Assembly (NCBI RefSeq): GCF_029963765.1
Contig: NZ_JALBYU010000002.1
Coordinates: 186,001-250,000, forward strand
DNA: 64,000 nucleotides
Direction of reading: 5' to 3'
From: Pseudomonas sp. UYIF39
GTDB taxonomy: Bacteria; Pseudomonadota; Gammaproteobacteria; Pseudomonadales; Pseudomonadaceae
Positions within the stretch are counted from its first letter, which is position 1, and each line of letters opens with the position of its first letter. The notes below the pieces were generated by a model that was not told where the DNA came from, did no database searches, and saw only the letters and a list, made by a program, of their open reading frames with translations. This document shows positions 26,097 to 34,561 of the stretch, in pieces. The position numbers were made by a program, and so were the translations under genes.

Positions 26097-26534
26097 ATGA
26101 AATGTCAATTGCGCTTCACTCTCGCACTGGTTATATCAGCGTTCGGGCTTTTTTCAAGCAATGCGATTGCAGGCGGAGCTGATGTAAGTTCATGCCCGTC
26201 GAAGGATTTTTCAGCTTTTTTAGGTTCTTATTTGGAGAACTCTTCTGTGCAGCAGGAGTTTACTCATACCCCCTTGAAAAAATTAATAACGGTAGACGCC
26301 GAACCTGAGCCAGAGCAAAAAATAGTTTTTTTGGAAAAACAAAAGCTGAAGTTCCCTATAGTTCCTGGAAAAGAGAAACGAACTGCGGACGGTCTTGAAG
26401 TTGAAGTTCTAGAGGTGTCCAACGGTATTGCAAAAGTAAAAATTGAAAAGCCAGATACCGACTACCAGGTTTTCTATATATTTAAGTTGGAAGCGTGTTG
26501 GTTTTTGGATGAAGTTCAAGATTACTCGCTTTGA
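26097..26534 (+). CDS. Exported small protein, candidate immunity (stand-alone domain)
   Basis: 145 residues with a signal peptide ending at about residue 26 (SSNAIAG). The mature domain starts GADVSSCPSKDFSAFLGSYL and ends IFKLEACWFLDEVQDYSL, with two Cys that could form a disulfide. The same domain, with matching start (GSDVSCPSQDFAQFL) and end (KACWALVGVEDWSIS), forms the middle of the large exported protein at 33105-34472. It lies between vgrG and the large effector gene. Periplasmic location and position suggest immunity or a periplasmic accessory role. The family is not recognised by name. Confidence 0.6.
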   Translation: MKCQLRFTLALVISAFGLFSSNAIAGGADVSSCPSKDFSAFLGSYLENSSVQQEFTHTPLKKLITVDAEPEPEQKIVFLEKQKLKFPIVPGKEKRTADGLEVEVLEVSNGIAKVKIEKPDTDYQVFYIFKLEACWFLDEVQDYSL

Positions 26535-26557
26535 TAGAAATTTAAAAAGGAAGTTAT

Positions 26558-29500
26558 ATGTCTTTCAATGAAGTGATGCTCCGTGTTCTGCCCCCGGTTG
26601 ATGGCCACCAGCCTCATATAACAGGAGTCTATGGCGAGCAACGTGCGAGTGGCCCTCATGGAGGGACAGATTTTAATTATATTGGTGGCCAAAATGGCAT
26701 CAATCTGCAGAATCCAAAAGTTTATGCGCCAATTGCAGGCACAGTCACATTTACTGGTGGGAACTATGGCACGATAAAAATAAAAGATGCGGACGGCAAC
26801 AGTCATGAGATTTTGCATACAAGCAGTCACATGGTAAGTCAGGGAGCAACCGTTGCTGCAGGTGACGAGATCGGAACAATGGGGGGGAAGGGGCCGAATG
26901 GTGTGACCCAATATCCACGTCATGTTCACTATCAAATGAAGGGTCCCAATGGGAACCTCATTAGCCCTGAAGTGTGGTGGAGCCAACAGGAAGCAGCCGC
27001 AAGTCCTGCGGCCGCTCCGGCTTCTTCACTTAATGAGGGGCCTACACCGCTGATGAACTTTCAATACCCATTCCGAAAGGCAGATGGTAAGCAGTTCACT
27101 GATGCAGAAGATGTTTACAAAGCGCTTGAGAGCGAAAAATCAGGGCATTACCTATTGGGTAGCAATAGATTCTGGCATGGCGGCATTCACATCAGCGATG
27201 CAAGTGCTCCGCAATGTGTATTGAATGAGCCGATACGCTGCATGGCGGATGGAGAAGTCGTTGCCTATCGCCTTAATGACGATTATTTGGAGTCGACCTT
27301 CGGTGATAACGAGAAAAAACTGAAGTACTCCAACTCGTTTTGCTTGGTGCGCCATGAATACAAATCGGCGCCAAATCCGGAAGAAGGTTCGAATAAAGGT
27401 AAGCAAAATACCCTGAACTTCTACAGTCTCTACATGCACTTGCTGCCATATCAACGGTATCCGCTAACGCCTCAGGAAAAGCCGAAGCCAAAAATTACTA
27501 TGAAAGTAGGTGACTTCAAGGCGTACGACGAAGCACCTTTATCAAGCCAGATCGCTTCGCCCGGAAAGCTTGCTAACGGTACGAAACTGGAGATCGTCGA
27601 CCAGAAAGACGTTGGCAACCTTACTTACGCCAAAGGAAAAATCCTGTCCGGTAGCGTTAAAAATGGATCTCATAAAGTGCGCAACGTAGGTCGTGAGGTC
27701 TGGTTCGCCTATATGAAAGACGGCGATCCTTACAGAAACTCGAAAGGTGATCGCATCTGGGTAGCAGATGCCATACCGGAGCGCACAAGACCAAATTACT
27801 GGCAAGGTAAAGTCAAAGCCCAAGCCACAAAGCGACTGCCTATTTTCCAGGCCCCGACAGATCCAACAAACGGAAAACCCGTTGGAGGGCCCGTGGCCGG
27901 AAATCTTGAGTTGGTTGCTAATAGCGTCATCGAGTTCGACAGTAAGACGGTCGTCAACCTAGTAGTCGGTAACGAGTTGGGGCGCATGGCTTCATGCACA
28001 TTGGTATCCGGAGGCGTCTGGCAGCCCATCGGGAATGCGCCGGCGACATTCTGGACAATCGTGGAAAATGATCCGTCCAACCAGTTCGTGCGATGGGAGG
28101 TCACACCTATTGATTTCGACAGTGTCGTTTCAAACAGTACCGGTATCAAGGCTGGCGACCCGATAGGTTATTTGGGACTCACCGAGAACCTCACTGGCGA
28201 AGACGGTGGTGTGGCCAGTAAATATCAAGTGCATGTCGAAATTTTCACGGCCGAAGCTGACGTCAAAGAGTTCTTGAAGAACACAGCCGGATTGAAGGTC
28301 GGCAAGCAGTATCTGTATTTGCCAACAGGGACCGAGTTGAAGAAAAAGGCACCGGCGACTGGTAATACGCTGCTCAAGAAGGATCACTCGGTGGATTTGG
28401 GCAAGGCGCCGGTTATCAAGCAAGGCACCGACGACTACTACGAAGTCACTCTCACCGAAGACGATCAGGCGGTCAGCGGGGTGGTCAAAAAGGCAGATGC
28501 ACAGATCATTACGCAACATGACTGGGAGAAACTGGGCTTTCAGATCGTTGAGGAGGCGAACGCCACTGCGGATGGCTTTCTCGATCCGGAGGATATGCCG
28601 CAGTTCTTCAAGGAACTCTTTGCAAAAATCGATAAGAACCATGACGGTGAAGTCGACCCAGGTGAGCTTGCTGATGCGTTGAAAAACACCGATACCCGGA
28701 CGCATTGGTCAAAACTCATTGCCCATCACCCGACAGAGTGGAACGAAAAAGCTGATTCTCCAAAATGGAGCAAGCTTGATAAATTGCTGGAAAATTCACC
28801 GAAAACGCTCAAGCATGAGAAAGAAAGAATCAGCAACTATGTGTTTTGGGGAGAGCTAATTGGAAAGGCCGCTATAAGCACCGACATTGTTTGGCATTTT
28901 CACTCCATTGCTTTTGTGGAAAACGTGTTGTCGGCTCTCTGTATTCCTTTCAGTAAGGCAAAGGAAATCGCACTATTGGTTTCTTCTGGGTACGAGGGGA
29001 AAAGCAAGCTTGACTATGAGGCTCTGGCAGGTAATTTCGACGGGCAAGGCATGTCTTTTGGCGTTATTCAATGGAACTTCGGCCAAGGCACACTGGGGCC
29101 GGTCTTGTTGGAAATGCGTGCAGCCGATCAAGCGAAATTCGATGGCTGCTTCGGCACGAACATGAATTTTCAGGCGTTGATCAATTCGTTGAACGCTGCA
29201 AATATTTCGGCACAAATGAGCTGGGCCTCGGGAGTTATTGCCAACAATAATTCGGGGTGGAAATCCGCGTTTAAAAAAATAGGAGAAGTCGAGGCTTTCC
29301 AGAAAATTCAGCTGAATCATGCAGCGAAATACAACGACAACGTTACCTCTTGCATCAAATTAATGCGAGAGCTGGCGCCGCAGCTAATGGTCAAGATTCA
29401 GTTGCGTACTTACTGTGCGCTGTACGATTTGTGCGTTCAACAAAACAATTTATCGAAGGCAGAGGAATTGATTCGGACAGAATTTCCGACAGCCAATATT

Positions 29501-29701
29501 ACGACGCAAAAAGAGCTGTTGATTTTTGTATGCAAGAAACGCGCGGAAAAGGCCACTACGGCCTATCGGGCTGATGCTTTCAGCCGGCGTATGGGGATCA
29601 TCCAAGGGAAGAAATACACTGCGACAATGAGTGGCAATACTTCCACGCGGGAAAATACTAACTACGGAATAATTGTTGAGGGCGACATTTGTGAACTTTA
29701 A
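26558..29701 (+). CDS. Candidate bifunctional peptidoglycan-degrading T6SS effector (M23 + EF-hand + lysozyme-like)
   Basis: 1047 residues, no signal peptide, so export must be through the T6SS. Residues ~8-142 form an M23-type zinc peptidase: H34 and D38 in GPHGGTDF, H91, then HVH at 122-124. Residues ~160-330 and ~520-600 have further M23-like fragments (FWHGGIHI, KYQVHVEIF) that may be degenerate or spacer modules. EF-hand loops follow: a degenerate one at 668-679 and a canonical one, DKNHDGEVDPGE, at 692-703. The C-terminal ~240 residues look like a lysozyme/chitosanase fold: SGYEGKSKLDYEALAG then NFDGQGMSFGVIQWNFGQG, with E813 and D828 as candidate catalytic acids. Amidase-plus-lysozyme effectors such as TseP are known (memory). 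AT-rich; its end overlaps the next gene by 11 bases. Confidence 0.78.
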   Translation: MSFNEVMLRVLPPVDGHQPHITGVYGEQRASGPHGGTDFNYIGGQNGINLQNPKVYAPIAGTVTFTGGNYGTIKIKDADGNSHEILHTSSHMVSQGATVAAGDEIGTMGGKGPNGVTQYPRHVHYQMKGPNGNLISPEVWWSQQEAAASPAAAPASSLNEGPTPLMNFQYPFRKADGKQFTDAEDVYKALESEKSGHYLLGSNRFWHGGIHISDASAPQCVLNEPIRCMADGEVVAYRLNDDYLESTFGDNEKKLKYSNSFCLVRHEYKSAPNPEEGSNKGKQNTLNFYSLYMHLLPYQRYPLTPQEKPKPKITMKVGDFKAYDEAPLSSQIASPGKLANGTKLEIVDQKDVGNLTYAKGKILSGSVKNGSHKVRNVGREVWFAYMKDGDPYRNSKGDRIWVADAIPERTRPNYWQGKVKAQATKRLPIFQAPTDPTNGKPVGGPVAGNLELVANSVIEFDSKTVVNLVVGNELGRMASCTLVSGGVWQPIGNAPATFWTIVENDPSNQFVRWEVTPIDFDSVVSNSTGIKAGDPIGYLGLTENLTGEDGGVASKYQVHVEIFTAEADVKEFLKNTAGLKVGKQYLYLPTGTELKKKAPATGNTLLKKDHSVDLGKAPVIKQGTDDYYEVTLTEDDQAVSGVVKKADAQIITQHDWEKLGFQIVEEANATADGFLDPEDMPQFFKELFAKIDKNHDGEVDPGELADALKNTDTRTHWSKLIAHHPTEWNEKADSPKWSKLDKLLENSPKTLKHEKERISNYVFWGELIGKAAISTDIVWHFHSIAFVENVLSALCIPFSKAKEIALLVSSGYEGKSKLDYEALAGNFDGQGMSFGVIQWNFGQGTLGPVLLEMRAADQAKFDGCFGTNMNFQALINSLNAANISAQMSWASGVIANNNSGWKSAFKKIGEVEAFQKIQLNHAAKYNDNVTSCIKLMRELAPQLMVKIQLRTYCALYDLCVQQNNLSKAEELIRTEFPTANITTQKELLIFVCKKRAEKATTAYRADAFSRRMGIIQGKKYTATMSGNTSTRENTNYGIIVEGDICEL

Positions 29702-30596
29702 AGGGCGTTGGTTGTTTGTATTTCTCCTGCTTGCCTCCTCCGCATGGGGTGAAAGTAAAAAGCTGACGTGTGACCCTGATACAAACATTTGCTCAGTCGC
29801 CGTCCCCGAGAATTTTTGCGGTTCTGAAGGTGTGCCAAAGTCAAAGTGGGACATCAGAAGCCAAAGCTATATCCTGAGCTGCGAGTGTGATTGTACCGCT
29901 CAGGAAAACAGTTTTTGGTTTATTGACAAAAATGGCAGCGTACAAACACTTGAAGCGAGTAAGGTTGTAAGCGGTCTGGACATTGCAAGAAACAAATCCG
30001 GAATTCCGGACGCCTTCGGGGTAGTACCTTACTGTCAACCAGTAAAAGTTGATGCTAATCAACTTATTTATCTGCAGAAAGTCCCAAGCGTTTCTGGGCA
30101 GCCACAACCGTACTGTTATTCAACTCTCAAATATGATGAGGCGCAAGTTTGCACTACTTCAGACTGCGTGCAGAAGCAGAAACTGGTTGCGAGTATCGCT
30201 GAGAGGTTAAAAGAAGAATCCCTCGCTGAGTTTAAAAATGCTACGTCCAGACTTTATAAAAGCAAGAGAGCTTTTGTTGATTTTCCGAAGCGGGAGTTTA
30301 TTGAACGGTATGTTGGTGACTACGGCTATTCAAGCGCCAATCAGCAAACATTTAATGATATAGGTTATTTTTGGCAGCAAGCCGGATTCAATGGTGATGC
30401 CATTTGGCTGTTGATCAAGGTCCTTACTGAAAACCCCAAGCGTATTGTGGCGTATCTGAATATTGCAGACGCTTACTGGTCTGAGGGTGACAAGGCAGCA
30501 GCGGCAAAAAATTATAAGCGGTATGAAGAACTCATGACTGCGGACGGTAAGCAGCAAAAAATTCCTGAGCGAGTTAAGCAAAGAGTGGCTTTTTAG
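29691..30596 (+). CDS. Exported TPR-like protein, candidate immunity
   Basis: 301 residues. The GTG start at 29691 is supported by GAGGG upstream and gives a clean signal peptide (RWLFVFLLLASSAWG). The open frame also allows TTG 29673. The mature part has paired cysteines in its first half (CDPDTNICSV; CECDC; C-rich ~45-160) and a tetratricopeptide-like helical hairpin at the end (FWQQAGFNGDAIWLLIKVL then AYLNIADAYWSEGDKAAAAKNY). It overlaps the effector by 11 bases, so translation is coupled, the strongest positional argument in this island for being the cognate immunity protein. Confidence 0.6.
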   Translation: MNFKGRWLFVFLLLASSAWGESKKLTCDPDTNICSVAVPENFCGSEGVPKSKWDIRSQSYILSCECDCTAQENSFWFIDKNGSVQTLEASKVVSGLDIARNKSGIPDAFGVVPYCQPVKVDANQLIYLQKVPSVSGQPQPYCYSTLKYDEAQVCTTSDCVQKQKLVASIAERLKEESLAEFKNATSRLYKSKRAFVDFPKREFIERYVGDYGYSSANQQTFNDIGYFWQQAGFNGDAIWLLIKVLTENPKRIVAYLNIADAYWSEGDKAAAAKNYKRYEELMTADGKQQKIPERVKQRVAF

Positions 30597-30615
30597 TAAA
30601 AAATTGGACCTAGTG

Positions 30616-30652
30616 TTGAGCGATTTATTTTTAGTTAAAGTAAATCGCTCAA
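30616..30652 (+). terminator. Perfect 12-bp inverted repeat, possible terminator
   Basis: TTGAGCGATTTA (30616-30627) is perfectly complementary to TAAATCGCTCAA (30641-30652) across a 13-base loop. No T-run follows the stem on the + strand, so termination efficiency is unclear. It lies in the 131-base gap after the TPR protein gene and probably ends the vgrG-effector transcript. Confidence 0.45.
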
Positions 30653-30727
30653 TTCACATGGAATAAGAAGTTGACCTGAAAATGACGGGTTTAATTATGA
30701 TATAGACTTGGCTGTTGATAAGTAAGG

Positions 30728-31528
30728 TTGTTTCATTTTTCGCTGTTTTGTTATTATGTTTTTCTAAGGCTGCCAGTAAATGAAGGTTTAAAGTTCAGCT
30801 TCGTTATTTTATTTTCGTTGCTGTCATCCATTGTCAAAGCAGAAGGCACGATGATTGCGACCGTGCTTCAGGCCGATTTTTCAAAAGATCCAGAAATACG
30901 GCTGCTTGTCAGGATTATAGATGTAAGTGGCGGGTCAGATTCGCCCTCTATGGCCGTTCGTAACCAATGCCTGGAGAGGGTGAAGTCGTCTGATCGTCCC
31001 GGACCGGACCCATGTTTCTCAATAGAGATAACTGAGAGTAAGAAACAGCGGGCCATTGTCCGACAAGCACTAATCAATGATCCTCAGCGCGCAATCGATC
31101 CTATCTATCTGGAGATTGTTTATCACTCGGAAGTTAGTGCGAGCGATCCGACAAATCACCATGGGCGATCTGCGTTGCTGAGAATCGAAGAAAACGGCTT
31201 ATACAATTGGAATAATGAGACAAAGCAGGCATTGGCGGACGTGGTATGGCCATCCTCGCCCGATGGAGTGCTTAATGTGGTACTTGCCGATGCAGATGCG
31301 CTGCTTAACTCCGTATATCGGGATCGTATAGCTCGCTTAAACGAAAGCGCACAGAAAGGGCTGAGAGATACCCAGAGAGCCTGGATGATATTTCGAGATG
31401 CGGAATGCCTAATGGACACGAAGTCGTATACAACAATATTCGGTGAGTTTCCTGATACATGTTTAATACGCGCGACGATAGAGCGAGCCCGCCAACTGGC
31501 TATGGCGCCGGATAAGAATAAGCGTTGA
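30728..31528 (+). CDS. Exported LprI-like protein, candidate lysozyme inhibitor/immunity
   Basis: 266 residues as drawn from TTG 30728. The C-terminal ~70 residues (LLNSVYRDRIARLNESAQKG ... DTQRAWMIFRDAECLM) match the LprI/DUF1311 pattern 'LN..Y......L..AQRAW..FRD..C'. LprI is a lysozyme inhibitor family. A hydrophobic signal-like segment (FSFVILFSLLSSIVKAEG) lies at about residues 23-40. The start is weak: TTG has a poorly spaced AAGG. The better-looking ATG at 30780 is out of frame and hits a stop after three codons, so the 5' end may be damaged or use an unusual start. Role in immunity is inferred. Confidence 0.55.
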   Translation: MFHFSLFCYYVFLRLPVNEGLKFSFVILFSLLSSIVKAEGTMIATVLQADFSKDPEIRLLVRIIDVSGGSDSPSMAVRNQCLERVKSSDRPGPDPCFSIEITESKKQRAIVRQALINDPQRAIDPIYLEIVYHSEVSASDPTNHHGRSALLRIEENGLYNWNNETKQALADVVWPSSPDGVLNVVLADADALLNSVYRDRIARLNESAQKGLRDTQRAWMIFRDAECLMDTKSYTTIFGEFPDTCLIRATIERARQLAMAPDKNKR

Positions 31529-31576
31529 GACATAAGTCTGAAAGCTAGCTCGTGGATTTATGGGGTTTTGATAAGT

Positions 31577-32002
31577 ATGAAATGGTCGCTGTTTACCTTT
31601 TTGGCGTTATTTCCTTTCACCGCCCACAGCGAAGTCACCACCCAAATCATCTGCTTCGAACTCTCACAATCCAACCCAGTAAAGTTCGAATTCCGTACCT
31701 TCTACGACCACTCCAGCAAGTGGTCGGGTGGCTTCGTCAAGTACGCCAAGTCGAACGTCCCCATTACCCTTGTGTTGACAGATTCCCAGAGTGAAATACT
31801 CGACCCAGAGGCGCCTTGGCAGCACACCATGACCTGGTCAGAAGTCGTGGGAGGCAAGGTCACGGGAACCTATGAAGAGGTGACCCAAGGGGCGCAGATC
31901 GTCTCGATGCTGTACACGAAGAAGTCCAGTGGCAAGGAGTACAGCTTCATGATTAACACCAGTATCGACTCTTCTTTGGAAGCTGGATGTAAGTGGGAAT
32001 AG
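31577..32002 (+). CDS. Exported small protein of unknown function
   Basis: 141 residues. The start is ATG 31577; a TTG at 31568 is in frame but less likely. The signal peptide is short (KWSLFTFLALFPFTAHS, cleavage near residue 18). The mature protein has one Cys near each end (IICFEL; EAGCKWE) and beta-rich content. I do not recognise the family. It sits within the array of exported proteins downstream of the cell-wall effector, so an immunity-type role is possible but unproven. Confidence 0.5.
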   Translation: MKWSLFTFLALFPFTAHSEVTTQIICFELSQSNPVKFEFRTFYDHSSKWSGGFVKYAKSNVPITLVLTDSQSEILDPEAPWQHTMTWSEVVGGKVTGTYEEVTQGAQIVSMLYTKKSSGKEYSFMINTSIDSSLEAGCKWE

Positions 32003-32011
32003 GGCGAGCAC

Positions 32012-32463
32012 ATGCGATTCAAGTATCTAGCCCTATCATTGCTCGTCTCGGCCTGCTGTGGACGGCACCAGTGTTTGCCGATGTAATCACATTCAGCCCA
32101 ACCAAAAACGTCGAAGCGACGCTCGTGTTGGAAGGTCCCATGCTAACAGTCGCCGTTAAAAGCGAGGCCCATAACGAATCCCGGACAATCGACTTTCAAG
32201 CTGAAAACGAATTGCATGTGCAGATCAACGATTTCAATTTCGACGGTATGAAGGATTTCGCTGTCTCGCAAATTGATGACGGAATGGGCACTTTCGATTA
32301 CTACAGGATTTTTGTTTACCAACCAAAATCCAGCACCTTTGAGGAGTTACAGCCCGATTGCGGCGATGGTTTCGTCAATCTTCGTATAGAGAGCAAACGT
32401 AAAGCGTTGATCAGTACCTACTGGGAAATGAATGTTCCAAACCAATGCGTGACTCGCTTTTAG
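32012..32463 (+). pseudogene. XAC2610-like exported protein, frameshifted in the signal peptide
   Basis: ATG 32012 starts a normal signal peptide, RFKYLALSLLVSAC, but that frame stops within 25 codons. The frame one base away continues as LWTAPVFADVITFSP to the stop at 32463. Adding one base near 32056-32057 would restore a continuous ~150-residue exported protein, so a single-base deletion (or sequencing error) is indicated. The mature part has VQINDFNFDGMKDFAVSQI, a Ca-binding D-x-N-x-D-G-x-x-D loop that resembles XAC2610-type lysozyme inhibitors/immunity proteins (memory). A GTG-started unbroken frame exists from 31993 but lacks a signal sequence. Confidence 0.6.
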
Positions 32464-32499
32464 AAGCGTAGAACCTGAACGAATAAAGGATTAAACACG

Positions 32500-33024
32500 G
32501 TGAGAAATTTAATTTTGAATAGGCTGCTTTTATTGCTCGTAAGTTGGATGCCAGTTACAGCCATGGCATCGGTTCTTTGCAATCCTGAGAACGACTCCAA
32601 ATACTTCCTTTCACAATGGTCGGATAGAGGCGATGGTCCCGAAGACATAGTTTCGAGCTTCGACGGGAAAGAGTTTTCCGTTGATCCTGGTCACGTCGTG
32701 TACCGCGGCGATCTCAATGGCGATGGCGTCGAAGATTTTATCTTCAACTCCCGTGTAGGTATCGGTTCGTCCATGGACAGCACATTCGCTTTTCTGATCC
32801 AGTGCCGTGGCTACCTGAAGCATGCGGGTGGTGATTACTTTGCCGGGGTCAAGGTGCTGGATGACGCTCCCAAGGATGGTGGCGATTTCAAGGATATCGA
32901 GATTTACTCCTACATCAGAAACTCCCTCGGTCAGATTCGATACAAAGACGACAAAGCGATGACCCGCCCGCATCTGTGGCGTTTTAATCCTCAGGCACAG
33001 CGCTATGAAGGGCAATCCGAGTAA
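32500..33024 (+). CDS. XAC2610-like exported protein, candidate immunity
   Basis: 174 residues. The GTG start at 32500 has AAAGGA at ideal distance. The signal peptide (NRLLLLLVSWMPVTAMA) is cleaved near residue 24. The mature domain contains YRGDLNGDGVEDFIFNSR, a Ca-binding D-x-N-x-D-G-x-x-D loop followed by a beta-strand, as in XAC2610-related proteins. In Xanthomonas such a protein protects against a lysozyme-type effector (memory of literature). It appears to be an intact counterpart of the preceding frameshifted gene. Export and context suggest immunity against the C-terminal lysozyme-like domain of the effector (inference). Confidence 0.58.
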   Translation: MRNLILNRLLLLLVSWMPVTAMASVLCNPENDSKYFLSQWSDRGDGPEDIVSSFDGKEFSVDPGHVVYRGDLNGDGVEDFIFNSRVGIGSSMDSTFAFLIQCRGYLKHAGGDYFAGVKVLDDAPKDGGDFKDIEIYSYIRNSLGQIRYKDDKAMTRPHLWRFNPQAQRYEGQSE

Positions 33025-33104
33025 GCCGCTGATGTGTATGTACCCAATTTTTCCCCAGATTAGGTTGCTTGGATTTCATCTGAATAGATCAAGGATAGAA
33101 GACA

Positions 33105-34472
33105 GTGAAACGCTTTTTTTTAGGGGCTCTTTGTGCACTGACATGCCAGGCCGTTCTACCGGTTTCAGTCGCACTTGCTCGGGACGAATGCACCGAGAAC
33201 ACCACAAGCCAACAAGTTGATAAGTGCTCTGAGGTATCGAAGGTTGCTGCCGACTCACAGTTGAATACGAGTTATCACCAGCTGATGGCTCGACTCGAAA
33301 CTCAGTATCAAGCCGAACCCGACACGGGGACAGCGTATACGGCGAAGGTCAAAGAAGCACAGCGTGCGTGGATAAAGCTGCGTGACGCAAATTGTCCGCT
33401 CGAAGCGTTTGAGATTAAGTCGGGTACTTCTGCCTACGTGACGACCGTGAATAACTGCGTCGCGAGAATGAGCCGCGAGCGTTCAGTCTTTCTAGACAAT
33501 ACTGCGCCCGACATCGTGAGTGGTTCGGCTGTTGGGCGTGGGTCAGATGTCTCGTGTCCATCTCAGGACTTTGCTCAGTTTCTACCGGTGTTTTCCGCTA
33601 ATGCTGAATCCCAGAGGCGCCTCACTGCGCTGGCGGTGAAGATGCTGGTGTTAAAGCGTACAGAAGACCCGGGCCGATTCGAACCGTCCATTACTGGGGA
33701 AACTGGCTCCAGTTTGGCGTTTCCGTTGATGGCTGCGGTGGGGAAAGGCAAGACTGAAGGGGTTGAGATCGAACAAGTCGACGACAGTCACGTTAACGTT
33801 GTGGATAAACGAGCGGGTAACAGCAACATCAAGATTTTTAACTTTTCTCGAAAGGCGTGCTGGGCGCTTGTGGGGGTCGAAGACTGGTCAATCAGCGAGA
33901 AGGAGCTTGTTGCATCCAGTAAACCCGGAATGAGCCGCGCCGAAAGCTTCTGCTATCAACGTGCAGAGGGGTTGGGTGGTTTAGGCGCGATGGAGCAATA
34001 CCGGCTGACTAAAGAACTGTTTGAAGCGTCCCTGGAAAACTATGTATGCGCTGCAGAGTCGGGTGATCCACAGGCGAGTCTGTCGGCGGCAAGTTTGAGT
34101 CTTTCGCAGATGGCGCCTCAATTGGAAACCAGCAAGCTTGAGGCTTTGTTCAAAGCGGCATCGACGACAGCGAGCGGCGCGCTGGGTTATGCCACGTACT
34201 TTTGTAACGGTAATTCCACTGACTATAACGGCCCTTGCCTGCACCCCGAGGAGGCAGAAAGGGAAGTTATTCGCGCGGTTTCCATGGGCTCCACAGATGC
34301 GATGAGCTATCTGGGTTCTTCTTTTGAAAGTGGCCAGTTGGGAACGAAGGATCTGTCCCGGGCGTTGACCTGTTATCAGTTGTCCGCTGATAAAGGCCAC
34401 CCGCAGGGTAGCGACGGCGTGAAGCGCTTGGTTTCGCAAGGCTCAGACATAAAGGCCAGTCACTGTCTGTGA
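33105..34472 (+). CDS. Exported LprI - small domain - Sel1 fusion protein, candidate immunity
   Basis: 455 residues from GTG 33105 (AAGGAT upstream). Signal peptide 1-26. Residues ~28-130 are an LprI/DUF1311 domain: four Cys and the signature AQRAWIKLRDANCPLE at 85-100. Residues ~146-265 repeat the domain that forms the stand-alone protein at 26097-26534. Residues ~320-450 contain Sel1-like repeats (GALGYATYFCNG; DAMSYLGSSFESGQLGTKDL; LTCYQLSADKGHPQG). LprI proteins inhibit lysozyme, and Sel1 repeats are scaffolds found in several T6SS immunity proteins (family knowledge). A fusion of all three is unusual. It is the last gene of the AT-richer island. Confidence 0.62.
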   Translation: MKRFFLGALCALTCQAVLPVSVALARDECTENTTSQQVDKCSEVSKVAADSQLNTSYHQLMARLETQYQAEPDTGTAYTAKVKEAQRAWIKLRDANCPLEAFEIKSGTSAYVTTVNNCVARMSRERSVFLDNTAPDIVSGSAVGRGSDVSCPSQDFAQFLPVFSANAESQRRLTALAVKMLVLKRTEDPGRFEPSITGETGSSLAFPLMAAVGKGKTEGVEIEQVDDSHVNVVDKRAGNSNIKIFNFSRKACWALVGVEDWSISEKELVASSKPGMSRAESFCYQRAEGLGGLGAMEQYRLTKELFEASLENYVCAAESGDPQASLSAASLSLSQMAPQLETSKLEALFKAASTTASGALGYATYFCNGNSTDYNGPCLHPEEAEREVIRAVSMGSTDAMSYLGSSFESGQLGTKDLSRALTCYQLSADKGHPQGSDGVKRLVSQGSDIKASHCL

Positions 34473-34561
34473 ATTTCGCTGTGCAGATATAAACGTTGAA
34501 GAAGGGGACGTTGAACCGGTCGATCGTATTGAGGCTCGGTGCGACTTTGGTTCAGCAAGAA

